DNA from: Sphingopyxis sp.
Lineage (GTDB): Bacteria; Pseudomonadota; Alphaproteobacteria; Sphingomonadales; Sphingomonadaceae
Assembly (NCBI GenBank): GCA_013911715.1
Contig: JACEST010000003.1
Span: 1-40,094 of the forward strand
Length of the DNA: 40,094 bases
Direction of reading: 5' to 3'
Below, piece by piece: positions 30,062-38,084 of this stretch (the first letter of the stretch is position 1; every line of letters starts with the position of its first letter). The notes below the pieces were generated by a model that saw only the letters and a list, made by a program, of their open reading frames with translations, ran no database searches and had not been told where the DNA came from. The position numbers were made by a program, and so were the translations under genes.

Positions 30062-30868
30062 ATGACTATGCGCCTCGCGGTTCGGCACACCACCATCTAT
30101 CGCTATTCCCGGCCGGTCGGTTATGCGCTGCAACAGTTGCGCCTGACCCCGAAGGACCGCCCCGGGCAGCGCGTCATCGACTGGCAATTGGCCGTAACCG
30201 GCGGCGACAAACAGCTCGCCTTCAACGACCATCATGCCAATCATGTCGACCTGGTCAGCATCACGCGCGGCGCCGACCAAATCACGCTCGCCTGCACCGG
30301 AGTGGTCGAGACCGAGGATCGCCACGGCATCGTCGGCGCGCATGGCGGGCATTTGCCCTTGTGGTATTTCGGCTGCGAAACCGCGTTGACGCGCCCCGGC
30401 CGCGGGGTGCGCGCGCTCGCCCGCGCGGTCGCGCCCGACGCCGATCCGGTGGCGCGGCTGCACGCGCTGTCGGCCATGGTGCGGGGCAGCATCGCCTATG
30501 TCACCGGTGAAACGCACGCCGAAACCACGGCCGAACAGGCACTGGCACAGGGCAGCGGCGTGTGCCAGGACCATGCGCACAGCTTTTGCGCCGCCGCGCG
30601 GTTGCTCGGTTTTCCGGCGCGCTATGTGTCGGGCTATCTGCTGATGGACGACCGGCACGAACAAGATGCGACGCACGGCTGGGCCGAGGCGCATGTCGAC
30701 GGTATCGGGTGGATCGGGTTCGACGTGTCGAACGGCATTTCACCCGACGCGCGCTATCTTCGCGTTGCCACAGGACTCGACTATCGCGAGGCCGCGCCGG
30801 TAACGGGCGTGCGATTCGGCAGCGCGCGCGAAGAGATGCTTGTCACCTTGCACGTGGCGCAGCAATAA
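30062..30868 (+). CDS. transglutaminase-like protein (Anbu cluster)
   Basis: The 268-residue protein has the N-terminal beta-domain typical of bacterial transglutaminase-like proteins (RLAVRHTTIYRYSRPVGYAL) and the papain-like core with Cys168 in GSGVCQDHAHSF, His205 in DATHGWAEAHVDG and Asp221 in WIGFDVSNG. Such proteins are thought to be peptidases or amide-forming enzymes. There is no signal peptide. ATG 30062 is taken as the start; TTG 30050 is an alternative. It lies between the alpha-E and Anbu genes, so it likely works on the same tagged substrate. Confidence 0.92.
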   Translation: MTMRLAVRHTTIYRYSRPVGYALQQLRLTPKDRPGQRVIDWQLAVTGGDKQLAFNDHHANHVDLVSITRGADQITLACTGVVETEDRHGIVGAHGGHLPLWYFGCETALTRPGRGVRALARAVAPDADPVARLHALSAMVRGSIAYVTGETHAETTAEQALAQGSGVCQDHAHSFCAAARLLGFPARYVSGYLLMDDRHEQDATHGWAEAHVDGIGWIGFDVSNGISPDARYLRVATGLDYREAAPVTGVRFGSAREEMLVTLHVAQQ

Positions 30869-30895
30869 GGGCGCTTCGGCAGGACGAGGAATAAT

Positions 30896-31630
30896 ATGAC
30901 CTATTGTGTGGGCTTGCGGCTCAATCGCGGACTGGCCTTCATGGCCGATACGCGCACCAACGCGGGTGTCGACGACATCAGCATGGTCAAGAAAATTACG
31001 AGTTGGGAAAAAACCGGCGAGCGTGTCATCACGCTGATGAGCGCGGGCAATCTGGCGACCACGCAGGCGGTGGTTAGCCTGCTTGACGAACGGTCGAAAG
31101 CGCCCAAGGACCGCAACCCGTCGATCCTCGCCGCGCCGTCGATGTTTCAAATCGCCACCATTGTAGGTGAAACACTGCGCGAAGTGGTGCGCGGCCGCGC
31201 CGGCGAGGGGCCGCCGACGGCCCAGTCACCCTTTTCGGCGACGCTGATCGTCGGGGGGCAGATCAAGGGCAGCGAGCCGCGCCTGTTCCTGATTTATCCG
31301 CAGGGCAATTTTATCGAGGCGGGCAACGACACGCCCTTTTTCCAGAGCGGCGAGACCAAATATGGCCGCCCGATATTGGTGCGCGCGTTCGATCCGGCGA
31401 TGACCTTCGAGGAAGCGGTGCGCCTGCTGATGGTGTCGTTCGACAGCACCATCCGCGCCAATCTGGCGGTTGCGCCGCCGCTCGACCTGGTCATCCACGA
31501 CCGCGACAAATTCACCATCGGCGCGACCCGCCGGTTCGAAGGCACCGACCCCTATTTCCGCGCGATCAGCGACCAATGGAGCCACTCGCTTCGCGCCGCG
31601 ATTGATGGATTGCCGAAGTTCAGTTTTTGA
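30896..31630 (+). CDS. Anbu-type proteasome-like hydrolase
   Basis: The 244-residue protein opens MTYCVGLRLNRGLAFMADTR. After Met removal, Thr1 would be the Ntn nucleophile, with Asp17 and the Lys pair near 31-32 completing the site, as in HslV and proteasome beta subunits. Its length and the segments LMSAGNLATTQAVVSLL and FIEAGNDTPFFQSGETKYG identify the Anbu (ancestral beta-subunit) family rather than HslV. Anbu forms open helical or ring assemblies; its substrate is unknown. It ends the operon, with GGACGAGGA upstream of the start. A repeat follows the stop. Confidence 0.93.
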   Translation: MTYCVGLRLNRGLAFMADTRTNAGVDDISMVKKITSWEKTGERVITLMSAGNLATTQAVVSLLDERSKAPKDRNPSILAAPSMFQIATIVGETLREVVRGRAGEGPPTAQSPFSATLIVGGQIKGSEPRLFLIYPQGNFIEAGNDTPFFQSGETKYGRPILVRAFDPAMTFEEAVRLLMVSFDSTIRANLAVAPPLDLVIHDRDKFTIGATRRFEGTDPYFRAISDQWSHSLRAAIDGLPKFSF

Positions 31631-31654
31631 GGGCGGGGCGGTCATAAGAACTGC

Positions 31655-31729
31655 GTCATTGCGATCGTAGCGAAGCAATCCAGGGCTGATCTGTGCCGCT
31701 CTGGATTGCTTCGCTACGTTCGCAATGAC
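31655..31729. repeat. inverted repeat, GTCATTGCGA...GCAATCCAG family
   Basis: GTCATTGCGATCGTAGCGAA with CAATCCAG is mirrored by CTGGATTGCTTCGCTACG and GCAATGAC. The same family lies at 39910-39992. It follows the Anbu stop and may act as terminator. Confidence 0.9.
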
Positions 31730-31894
31730 GGCTATGACTGTCGCCCAAAGTTCAGCAAACTTCACCGATATGCGCATGTTTGCAGCGGACAGTGCAGTTT
31801 GCAAAACTTCAAACAGCGCGTGTTTCCACAACTTTTCCCCCGGCGGCGCGAGGGAGAGCCTGCAGCCGCGCGGGGGAAGGGTTGGGTGTGCACG
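31730..31894 (-). other. possible SOS-induced transcript or small ORF
   Basis: Downstream of the LexA-box promoter, on the minus strand, a frame starts with TTG at 31831 after GGGGGAAAAG. It reads MWKHALFEVLQTALSAANM and continues RISVKFAELWATV before entering the palindromic repeat. Further on it runs antisense into the Anbu gene, so a full-length product is unlikely. Either a short peptide or a small RNA could be made here. I recognise no family. Confidence 0.3.
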
Positions 31895-31898
31895 AGAG

Positions 31899-31929
31899 GA
31901 ACATTAAGGGAACGTAGTCGAGTTGTCAA
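31899..31929 (-). promoter_or_regulatory. LexA (SOS) box overlapping a minus-strand promoter
   Basis: On the minus strand GTTCCCTTAATGTTC (31913-31899) is an exact alphaproteobacterial LexA box, GTTC-N7-GTTC. A perfect -35 element TTGACA lies at 31929-31924, and 17 bases further is TAATGT (31906-31901), a weak -10 with 3 of 6 matches, inside the box. LexA binding would block this promoter. It fires away from the monooxygenase operon toward 31630. Confidence 0.6.
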
Positions 31930-31945
31930 GCGCTGGCGCGGCGCC

Positions 31946-32344
31946 CTATTCAGGACCAGGCAGCCGGTATCCCCGCCAGCACAAGCCGAGCATGATGATG
32001 TTGCCCGCGACGTCGAGCAGGATCAACGCGTTGAACAAAGGCTCGACGGAGTAAAACCACCAATCGAAACCGAAGAAGGGCAGCAACGCAATTCCATAGG
32101 CGGCAAAGGTGCGGCGCGTGAACCGCGCAAAACCCGCGAAAAGCCCGGCAATGCATGCCTGCGCGCCGAACGCCCCGATGGCGACGAGCACCAGCAGCGA
32201 TTGCGATTGATGTTCGGGGCGAACCGTCAGGGAAACAACGCTGGCCGGTGCGATAAGGCACCAGCTGCCGAGGCCGAGGAATACGGCCGCAATCAGCCAT
32301 TGCAGCGTTTGCGCTTCGCGGCGCGCCATTTGCAGGTCAGTCAT
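31946..32344 (-). CDS. small integral membrane protein, unknown function
   Basis: The 132-residue protein has about four membrane segments: LQWLIAAVFLGLGSWCLIAP, LLVLVAIGAFGAQACIAGLF, FAAYGIALLPFFGFDWWFY and LFNALILLDVAGNIIMLGLC. I recognise no characterised family. ATG 32344 has an excellent GGAGG six bases upstream, and its coding region begins 8 bases inside the end of the flavin monooxygenase gene, so the two are translated together and probably controlled by the same TetR protein. Confidence 0.8.
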   Translation of the reverse strand: MTDLQMARREAQTLQWLIAAVFLGLGSWCLIAPASVVSLTVRPEHQSQSLLVLVAIGAFGAQACIAGLFAGFARFTRRTFAAYGIALLPFFGFDWWFYSVEPLFNALILLDVAGNIIMLGLCWRGYRLPGPE

Positions 32345-33578
32345 ATAGAGCCTCCAAAATGATTTTCGGACGGTGCGGCGCGACATGGGGACGCGCCGGG
32401 ATCAGATCGGGCGCATAGCGACGCCGCGCCACGCCCGAGAGGTTGAGCGCCATGGCGGTGCGAACGCGCGATGTCCGTCCGACTGTGCGCAGCAGAATAT
32501 TGCGGATGGTGCGAGCAACTGCAGATCGGGCCGTTGCAATGCGCGTGAGCCGTCCGACCAGCGCCATGACCTCCGCAGCGGCAGGCCGGCGAAAATGTTC
32601 ATACTGGTTGAGGATCGCTTCGGGTGCGCCCTCGCCGATGACCCGGACCACCAAGCGTCCCAGCATCACCGCATCGACCAGACCCGTGTTCATTCCTTGG
32701 CCGCCGGCCGGGCTGTGCACATGCGCGGCATCACCCATCAGGAACAGCCGACCAGACCGATATTGCCTAGCGAGCCGGTGATGGATGTGGAAAGCGCTGC
32801 TCCATGCCAAATGGCTGATAATAGCGCGGCGCCCCGACGGTCCGCGCGTGTCAAGGATGGCCTGCATATAATCCAGCGGGGGAATGGTGGGCGCGTCCTC
32901 GACCGCCGCCACCAGCCGGAACTGGCCATTGGGCAGCGGCGCGACGACCAGCATCCCTGCGCCGGACAGGTAAAGCGATACCTCGCTGCGCTGTTCGGGC
33001 CAGTCGATGTCGACATCGGCGAGCGCAAATCCCTGCGCCAGCGTCGAACCATCAAAGCCGATTGCGGCGGCATCGCGAACGCGGCTGCGCATCCCGTCGG
33101 CACCGATGACGAAGCGTGCGCGCAGCTGGTGCACGGCCCCGGCCGACCGGATGACGGCCAGCGCGCCCAGATCATCTTGTGTCACGTCGGAGAGTTCAGC
33201 GCCGCGCCAAATGGTTCCGCCCAGCGCCAGCAGGCGGTTTTCCAATATCTCCTCAGTGATATTCTGCGGAATCATCAACAGGTGCGGAAAGCGCGATGGC
33301 AGATCGGCAAATTCGACGCGCGTCAGTTCGCGCCCGCGATCGCGAAAGGTGAAGCGGTCGAGCAGGAGCCCTTGTTGCCGTAGCTCGTCGACAACGCCGA
33401 GTTGATCGAGCGCCTCCAGCGTGTGGGCGTGGACGACGGCGGCGCGCGACAGGGCGCTGCGCTCCGTTGTCCTTTCTATCAGCACATGCGCAATGCCGCT
33501 TTGTTGCAGCATGATCGCCAGCGCCAGCCCGGTGGGGCCGGCGCCCGCGATCAATATGGGGGTTTCATCCGGTATCAT
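32337..33578 (-). CDS. FAD-dependent aromatic-type monooxygenase
   Basis: The 413-residue class A flavoprotein monooxygenase shows the GxGxxG motif in ILIAGAGPTGLALAIML, the DG motif in FVIGADGMRSRVRDAA, and the GD motif in LMGDAAHVHSPAGGQGMNTG. These enzymes use NAD(P)H, FAD and O2 to hydroxylate phenols or similar compounds. ATG 33578 is preferred with GAGGATTC upstream; ATG 33593 would start without a ribosome site. It is divergent from the TetR gene with two operator palindromes between them, so it is probably induced by a substrate-like ligand, perhaps a phenolic or antibiotic-type compound. Confidence 0.92.
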   Translation of the reverse strand: MIPDETPILIAGAGPTGLALAIMLQQSGIAHVLIERTTERSALSRAAVVHAHTLEALDQLGVVDELRQQGLLLDRFTFRDRGRELTRVEFADLPSRFPHLLMIPQNITEEILENRLLALGGTIWRGAELSDVTQDDLGALAVIRSAGAVHQLRARFVIGADGMRSRVRDAAAIGFDGSTLAQGFALADVDIDWPEQRSEVSLYLSGAGMLVVAPLPNGQFRLVAAVEDAPTIPPLDYMQAILDTRGPSGRRAIISHLAWSSAFHIHHRLARQYRSGRLFLMGDAAHVHSPAGGQGMNTGLVDAVMLGRLVVRVIGEGAPEAILNQYEHFRRPAAAEVMALVGRLTRIATARSAVARTIRNILLRTVGRTSRVRTAMALNLSGVARRRYAPDLIPARPHVAPHRPKIILEALYD

Positions 33579-33595
33579 GACAAGAATCCTCATGA

Positions 33596-33611
33596 GTCAA
33601 CGATTGTTGAC
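33596..33611. promoter_or_regulatory. TetR operator, site 1
   Basis: GTCAACGATTGTTGAC has perfect 6-base inverted arms (extending to AGTCAAC...GTTGACT) around GATT. It lies beside the monooxygenase start and is the better of two sites in the 83-base gap to the tetR start. Confidence 0.7.
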
Positions 33612-33634
33612 TTTTAGACTCGCGACTTGTGTTT

Positions 33635-33650
33635 GTCAACACTTGTTGAT
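33635..33650. promoter_or_regulatory. TetR operator, site 2
   Basis: GTCAACACTTGTTGAT repeats the site 1 pattern with one mismatch in the last base. The two centres are 39 bases apart, nearly four helical turns. It lies 12 bases before the tetR start and suits autoregulation. Confidence 0.65.
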
Positions 33651-33661
33651 ATTCGGATGCG

Positions 33662-34246
33662 ATGCAGGACAACGAGCCCAAGCCAAGTAAGGCGCAGCGC
33701 ACCCGCGCTGCGATTTTCACCGCAGCAAGCAGGTTGTTTGCCGCGCACGGCTATGACGGAACGTCGGTACGCGACATCGCTTCGGAGGCGGGCGTCGATC
33801 CCGCGCTGGTAATCCGCTATTTTGGCAGCAAGGACGCCTTATTTGCTGAGGTGTCCGAATTCCAGCTCGACCTGCCCCCGGTCGACCGCAGCATGCGCCC
33901 CATTGCCGGAGAATATATGGTCCGCAATTTCCTTGATATTTGGGAAGGGCCGAACGCGGGCGGTGCCTTTGTCATCCTGCTGCGCTCGGCCGCCGCGAAC
34001 GAGCGCGCGGCAGAAAAGCTGCGCGAAATTTTTGCAGCCCAAGTGGTCCCGACGGTCACTGCGCTCGCCGGACCCGACGGGGCTGCCCAGCGCGCGGGTC
34101 TGATCACTAGCCACATGCTAGGCTTGGCGCTGTGCCGCTACATCTTGAAACTGCCCCCAGTGGTGGATCTGAGCAAAGATGCGATTGCCGAAAATGTCGG
34201 GCGCGCCGTGCAGGCCTATCTGGATCTGCCTGCCGATCGAATATAG
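33662..34246 (+). CDS. TetR family transcriptional regulator
   Basis: The 194-residue protein has the TetR DNA-binding domain at about 12-58 (AIFTAASRLFAAHGYDGTSV, RDIASEAGVDPALVIRYFGS, KDALFAEV) and a helical ligand-binding C-terminal half (LDIWEGPNAGGAFVILLRSA, GLITSHMLGLALCRYILKLP), which matches the C-terminal domain seen in many actinobacterial-type TetR proteins. It should bind the GTCAAC/GTTGAC palindromes at 33596 and 33635 and repress both itself and the divergent monooxygenase. Its stop is followed after 55 bases by the convergent transaldolase gene. Confidence 0.93.
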   Translation: MQDNEPKPSKAQRTRAAIFTAASRLFAAHGYDGTSVRDIASEAGVDPALVIRYFGSKDALFAEVSEFQLDLPPVDRSMRPIAGEYMVRNFLDIWEGPNAGGAFVILLRSAAANERAAEKLREIFAAQVVPTVTALAGPDGAAQRAGLITSHMLGLALCRYILKLPPVVDLSKDAIAENVGRAVQAYLDLPADRI

Positions 34247-34301
34247 ATGCGGCGGCTCGGCCTTGATGAGGCCTTATGGGAGGGGCCGCAACTGGTCGCC
34301 C

Positions 34302-34955
34302 TCACCCAATGCTCTGCCCCGTCTTCGCCCAATCCGCCAAAAACCCCTCAATCCCCTTGTCGGTCAGGATGTGCTTGAACAGCCCTTTGATCACCGCGGG
34401 CGGCGCGGTCATTACGTCGGCGCCGATTTTGGCGGCTTCGAGGACATGGATGCCGTGGCGCACGCTCGCGACCAATATTTCGGTGGCATAGCTGTAATTG
34501 TCATAGATCAGCCGAATATCGTCTATCAGCGCCATGCCGTCGAAGCCATTGTCGTCGTGCCGCCCGACAAAGGGCGAGATGAAAGTCGCGCCTGCCTTGG
34601 CCGCGAGCAGCGCCTGCGCCGCGCTGAAGCACAAGGTGACGTTGACCATCGTGCCTTCGCCGGTCAGCGCCTTGCAGGTTTTGAGGCCGTCGATGGTCAG
34701 CGGCACCTTGATGCAGACATTGTCGGCAATTTTGCGCAGAATTTCGGCCTCTTTCATCATCGTGGCATGGTCGAGCGCGACGACTTCGGCCGAGACGGGG
34801 CCGCTGACGATGCCGCAAATCTCGCGCGTCACTTCCTTGAAATCGCGGCCTGATTTGGCGATCAGCGACGGGTTGGTGGTCACCCCGTCGAGCAGGCCGG
34901 TGGCGGCGAGTTCCTGAATGTCGGCGATTTCGGCGGTGTCGACGAAGAATTTCAT
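34302..34955 (-). CDS. transaldolase / fructose-6-phosphate aldolase-like protein
   Basis: The 217-residue protein is of the short transaldolase type: MKFFVDTAEIADIQELAATG, GVTTNPSLIAKSGRDF, the Schiff-base lysine in NVCIKVPLTIDGLK, LCFSAAQALLAAKAGATFIS, and FVGRHDDNGFDGM. It moves a dihydroxyacetone unit in the pentose phosphate pathway, or cleaves fructose 6-phosphate. ATG 34955 gives the exact family length; the frame is open for 77 more codons upstream, but that part is antisense to the next gene. Confidence 0.94.
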   Translation of the reverse strand: MKFFVDTAEIADIQELAATGLLDGVTTNPSLIAKSGRDFKEVTREICGIVSGPVSAEVVALDHATMMKEAEILRKIADNVCIKVPLTIDGLKTCKALTGEGTMVNVTLCFSAAQALLAAKAGATFISPFVGRHDDNGFDGMALIDDIRLIYDNYSYATEILVASVRHGIHVLEAAKIGADVMTAPPAVIKGLFKHILTDKGIEGFLADWAKTGQSIG

Positions 34956-35016
34956 CGGGAGGTCTCCGGGCTCAAGAGCATTGGCGATTTGATGCCGCCG
35001 CCTTATAGCCTTAGCC

Positions 35017-35712
35017 ATGAACCCGCCAGCCTCGTTTACGTCATCGATCAGATGTGTGGTCGTCACCGCCATCGCCGCTCTTGCTGTTGTTCCCGCTGCG
35101 GCAGAGAATAGCGATACCGGCGCCTGGCTGACGGCGACCGTCAGAGGTAATATCACCGACGATGTGGTCGTAACCGCCGATGCCATCGCACGTTTTTCCG
35201 ATGATCGCGATGGTCTGAGCCAGACAATCGGTCGCGGCCAGCTGGGCTATCGGGTCAGTCAGTCGATCTCTGTCGAGGGCGGTTATGGCCGCTTTCTGGC
35301 CTATGACGACGGACGCGTCACCCAGCGTGAGGACCGTTTTTACCAGCATCTGGTGTGGCGGATGGGCAGCGCGCTGGGCGGCCGCTGGACGGCGCGGACG
35401 CGATTGGAACAGCGGCTGGTCCAGCAAGCCGACACCACCGGAGTGCGGCTGCGCCAACGGATCGCTTATGCGCGGCCATTGTCGGCCAATGTAACGCTGG
35501 GCGCATCGACCGAGGCGTTTTTCGCGCTCAACGACACCGACTTTGGCGCGCGCAGCGGCTTCGACACCTTGCGATCGACCGCAGGCGTGACATGGGCAGT
35601 CAGCGACGCGATCGATCTTGAGCTGGGCTATGTCAACCAGTGGCAAAGCCGGCGGGACCGCACCGACGTGCTGCTGCATGCGGCGAACATGGGGCTGGCG
35701 TTCAAATTCTGA
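35017..35712 (+). CDS. DUF2490 outer-membrane beta-barrel protein
   Basis: The 231-residue precursor has a signal peptide cleaved near VVPAAAEN, then alternating beta-strands typical of a small outer-membrane barrel (AWLTATVRGNITDDVVVTAD, GQLGYRVSQSISVEGGYGRF, RFYQHLVWRMGSALGGRWTA, FDTLRSTAGVTWAVSDAIDL) and a terminal Phe in LAFKF, the usual recognition signal for barrel assembly. This matches DUF2490, whose function is unknown. It is divergent from the transaldolase gene and 48 bases before radA. Confidence 0.85.
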   Translation: MNPPASFTSSIRCVVVTAIAALAVVPAAAENSDTGAWLTATVRGNITDDVVVTADAIARFSDDRDGLSQTIGRGQLGYRVSQSISVEGGYGRFLAYDDGRVTQREDRFYQHLVWRMGSALGGRWTARTRLEQRLVQQADTTGVRLRQRIAYARPLSANVTLGASTEAFFALNDTDFGARSGFDTLRSTAGVTWAVSDAIDLELGYVNQWQSRRDRTDVLLHAANMGLAFKF

Positions 35713-35760
35713 ACGACAGACAGGCTGGCGTTCCCCCTGTGTTCCAGCTAAGGCCGCACA

Positions 35761-37125
35761 ATGGCCAAGAGCAAACGCCAATATGTCTGCCAAAGCTGCG
35801 GTGCGGTGGCGACGCGCTGGCAGGGGCAGTGCGCCGATTGCGGCGAATGGAACACATTGGTCGAGGAGGCGGGCGAGACAGTCTTTTCCGCCAAGCATCA
35901 TCTGGGCAGCGGCGGGCGCGCCTTTGCGCTCGAATCGCTGGGCGATGCCGCCGCGCTGCCGCGCCGGATGCCGTCGGGGCTGGCCGAATTTGACCGCGCG
36001 CTGGGCGGCGGTTTTGTCGCAGGTTCGGCGACGCTGATCGGCGGCGATCCGGGGATTGGCAAATCGACCTTGCTGTTGCAGGCGGCGGGGCAATTGGCGC
36101 TGGCCGGGGCGCGGGTCGCCTATATTTCGGGCGAGGAAGCGGCGGCGCAGGTGCGGCTGCGCGCGCAGCGGCTGGGGCTGGGCAATGCGCCCGTCGGCCT
36201 TGCCGCCGCGACCAGCGTGCGCGACATCTTGGCGACGCTGAACAGCGGGCCTGCGCCCGATTTCATCGTCATCGATTCGATCCAGACGATGCACAGCGAC
36301 CTCATCGAAAGCGCGCCGGGCACGGTCAGCCAGGTGCGGGCGAGCGCGCAAGAGCTGATCCGTTACGCCAAGGCGGCGGGCAGTGCGCTGGTGCTGGTCG
36401 GCCATGTGACCAAGGACGGCAGTCTTGCCGGGCCGCGCGTGCTCGAACATATGGTCGACACCGTGCTGGCGTTCGAGGGCGAGCGCAGTCACCAATATCG
36501 CATCCTGCGCGCGGTCAAGAACCGCTTTGGCGGCACCGACGAAATCGGCGTGTTCGCGATGCAGGAGGTCGGGCTGACCGAGGTCGCCAACCCGTCGAGC
36601 CTGTTCCTCACTGCGCGCGATGCCGCCGTACCGGGCGCAGTGGTGTTTCCCGCGCTCGAAGGGACGCGGCCGGTGCTGGTCGAGGTGCAGGCGCTGACCG
36701 TGCGGCTCGCCAGCGGGGCGACGCCGCGCCGCGCCGTCGTCGGCTGGGACAGCGGGCGGCTGGCGATGATATTGGCGGTGCTCGAGGCGCGCTGCGGCCT
36801 GTCGTTCGGGACAGCGGAGGTGTATCTGAATGTCGCGGGCGGGTACCGGTTGACCGATCCCGCCGCCGATCTGGCCGTCGCCGCCGCGCTGGTGTCGGCA
36901 TTCAGCGAAGCGCCGGTCGCCGCCGATTGTGTGGCTTTTGGCGAAGTCGCGCTGTCGGGCGAAATCCGCCCCGTCGCGCACGCGCCGCTGCGGCTGCGCG
37001 AAGCGGCGAAGCTGGGCTTTACGCGGGGCTGGGGGCCGCAGCGGATGGCGGCGGCGGATGGCATCGACATGCGCGGCTTTGACCGGCTGGGCGAACTCGT
37101 TGACCTGATGCTGTCGCGCGGTTAG
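35761..37125 (+). CDS. radA: DNA repair protein RadA
   Basis: The 454-residue protein has all RadA parts: a C4 zinc finger (Cys10, Cys13, Cys24, Cys27), a RecA-like ATPase with Walker A GGDPGIGKST from 94 and IVIDSIQTMHSDL as Walker B, the RadA-specific KNRFG at 253-257, and a C-terminal Lon-protease-like domain without peptidase activity (LTVRLASGATPRRAVVGWDS, VAFGEVALSGEIRPVAHAPL). It is a helicase-like branch-migration factor in recombinational repair. cvpA follows after 9 bases. Confidence 0.96.
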   Translation: MAKSKRQYVCQSCGAVATRWQGQCADCGEWNTLVEEAGETVFSAKHHLGSGGRAFALESLGDAAALPRRMPSGLAEFDRALGGGFVAGSATLIGGDPGIGKSTLLLQAAGQLALAGARVAYISGEEAAAQVRLRAQRLGLGNAPVGLAAATSVRDILATLNSGPAPDFIVIDSIQTMHSDLIESAPGTVSQVRASAQELIRYAKAAGSALVLVGHVTKDGSLAGPRVLEHMVDTVLAFEGERSHQYRILRAVKNRFGGTDEIGVFAMQEVGLTEVANPSSLFLTARDAAVPGAVVFPALEGTRPVLVEVQALTVRLASGATPRRAVVGWDSGRLAMILAVLEARCGLSFGTAEVYLNVAGGYRLTDPAADLAVAAALVSAFSEAPVAADCVAFGEVALSGEIRPVAHAPLRLREAAKLGFTRGWGPQRMAAADGIDMRGFDRLGELVDLMLSRG

Positions 37126-37134
37126 CGCCCCCAT

Positions 37135-37659
37135 ATGGAATCGATGACCTCGCTGGACATGGCCGTCCTGCTCATGGTGGGCGGGGGTGCCATCCTGGGC
37201 TTCTTGCGCGGACTGGTGCAGGAAGTGACCAGCCTGATCGCGTGGGTCGCCGCCATTGCCGCCGTTTACTTCCTTCATTCGCCGACGACGCAGCTGCTCA
37301 GCGGACAGGTCGGCACGCCCGGCGCAGCGGCGTTGCTTGCTTATACGCTGCTGTTCGGGGTGGTGTTTCTGCTCGGCAAATGGGGGTCGCGCGCGATGGG
37401 GCACCGCGCCCGCGCGTCGATCGTCGGCGGAATTGATCGCGGGCTGGGCGCGGGCTTTGGCGCGGTCAAGGGGCTGCTCGTGGCCACACTCCTGTTCATG
37501 TTGGCGACGCTGATTTACGATCTCGGTTTCGGCGGCGACGCTCCGCGCCCGGCGTGGATGAGCGACAGCCGCACCTATCCGGCGCTGTCGGCGACGGCAT
37601 CGGCGCTGAGCGGCGTGATCGCCGAGCGCAGGGCCGAACGCAAGACCGGGGCACCATGA
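37135..37659 (+). CDS. cvpA: CvpA family membrane protein
   Basis: The 174-residue protein has four membrane segments (LDMAVLLMVGGGAILGFLRG, TSLIAWVAAIAAVYFL, ALLAYTLLFGVVFLLGKW, GLLVATLLFMLATLIYDLGF) and the CvpA hallmark GFLRGLVQEV. CvpA was first linked to colicin V production and later to envelope homeostasis; in many bacteria it lies next to purF, but here it follows radA. Its stop overlaps the next gene by four bases (ATGA at 37656). Confidence 0.9.
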   Translation: MESMTSLDMAVLLMVGGGAILGFLRGLVQEVTSLIAWVAAIAAVYFLHSPTTQLLSGQVGTPGAAALLAYTLLFGVVFLLGKWGSRAMGHRARASIVGGIDRGLGAGFGAVKGLLVATLLFMLATLIYDLGFGGDAPRPAWMSDSRTYPALSATASALSGVIAERRAERKTGAP

Positions 37660-38084
37660 GCGCGCCGCTCTACACACGCGAAATTTTGGCGCTGGCGGTG
37701 GCGCTCGCCGATTATCCTCGCCTCGACGCACCGATGCGCAGCGGCGACTTGCGCGCACCGCTGTGCGGCAGCCGCGTCGCGCTTGATTTGATCTTCGCCC
37801 CCGACGGGTGCGTGGCGCAAGTGGGGCTGGCGGTCGAGGCCTGCGCGCTGGGGCAGGCGGCGGCGACATTGTTCGCGCGCGGCGCGCCGGGCCGGTCGGC
37901 GGCGCAGCTGGCAGCGACGCATGAAGATCTGGCCAATTGGCTGCAAGGCTGGGCAGACGCACCGCCCGACTGGCCGGACATCGCCACGCTTGCCCCGGCG
38001 CGCGATTATCCAGCGCGCCACGCGGCAATCCTGCTGCCCTTTGCACTGGCCGCCCGGCTGGCGCGCGAAGTCGCTGCGGCATGA
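37656..38084 (+). CDS. IscU/NifU-like iron-sulfur scaffold protein
   Basis: The 142-residue protein resembles the IscU/NifU N-terminal fold: LYTREILALAVALADYPRLD, APLCGSRVALDLIFAPDG with Cys37, and LAVEACALGQAAATLFARGA with Cys63. These correspond to two of the three usual cluster-binding cysteines. The third conserved Cys, normally near the C-terminus, is absent; Cys52 is the only other. It may be a divergent scaffold or a regulator. It is translationally coupled to both cvpA and the antiporter gene by four-base overlaps. Confidence 0.82.
   Translation: MSAPLYTREILALAVALADYPRLDAPMRSGDLRAPLCGSRVALDLIFAPDGCVAQVGLAVEACALGQAAATLFARGAPGRSAAQLAATHEDLANWLQGWADAPPDWPDIATLAPARDYPARHAAILLPFALAARLAREVAAA

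Noticed and set aside
31226..31831. A 201-residue minus-strand protein from the SOS promoter
   Set aside because: Two thirds of it is antisense to the Anbu gene and part is palindromic repeat; only a short product or RNA remains plausible.
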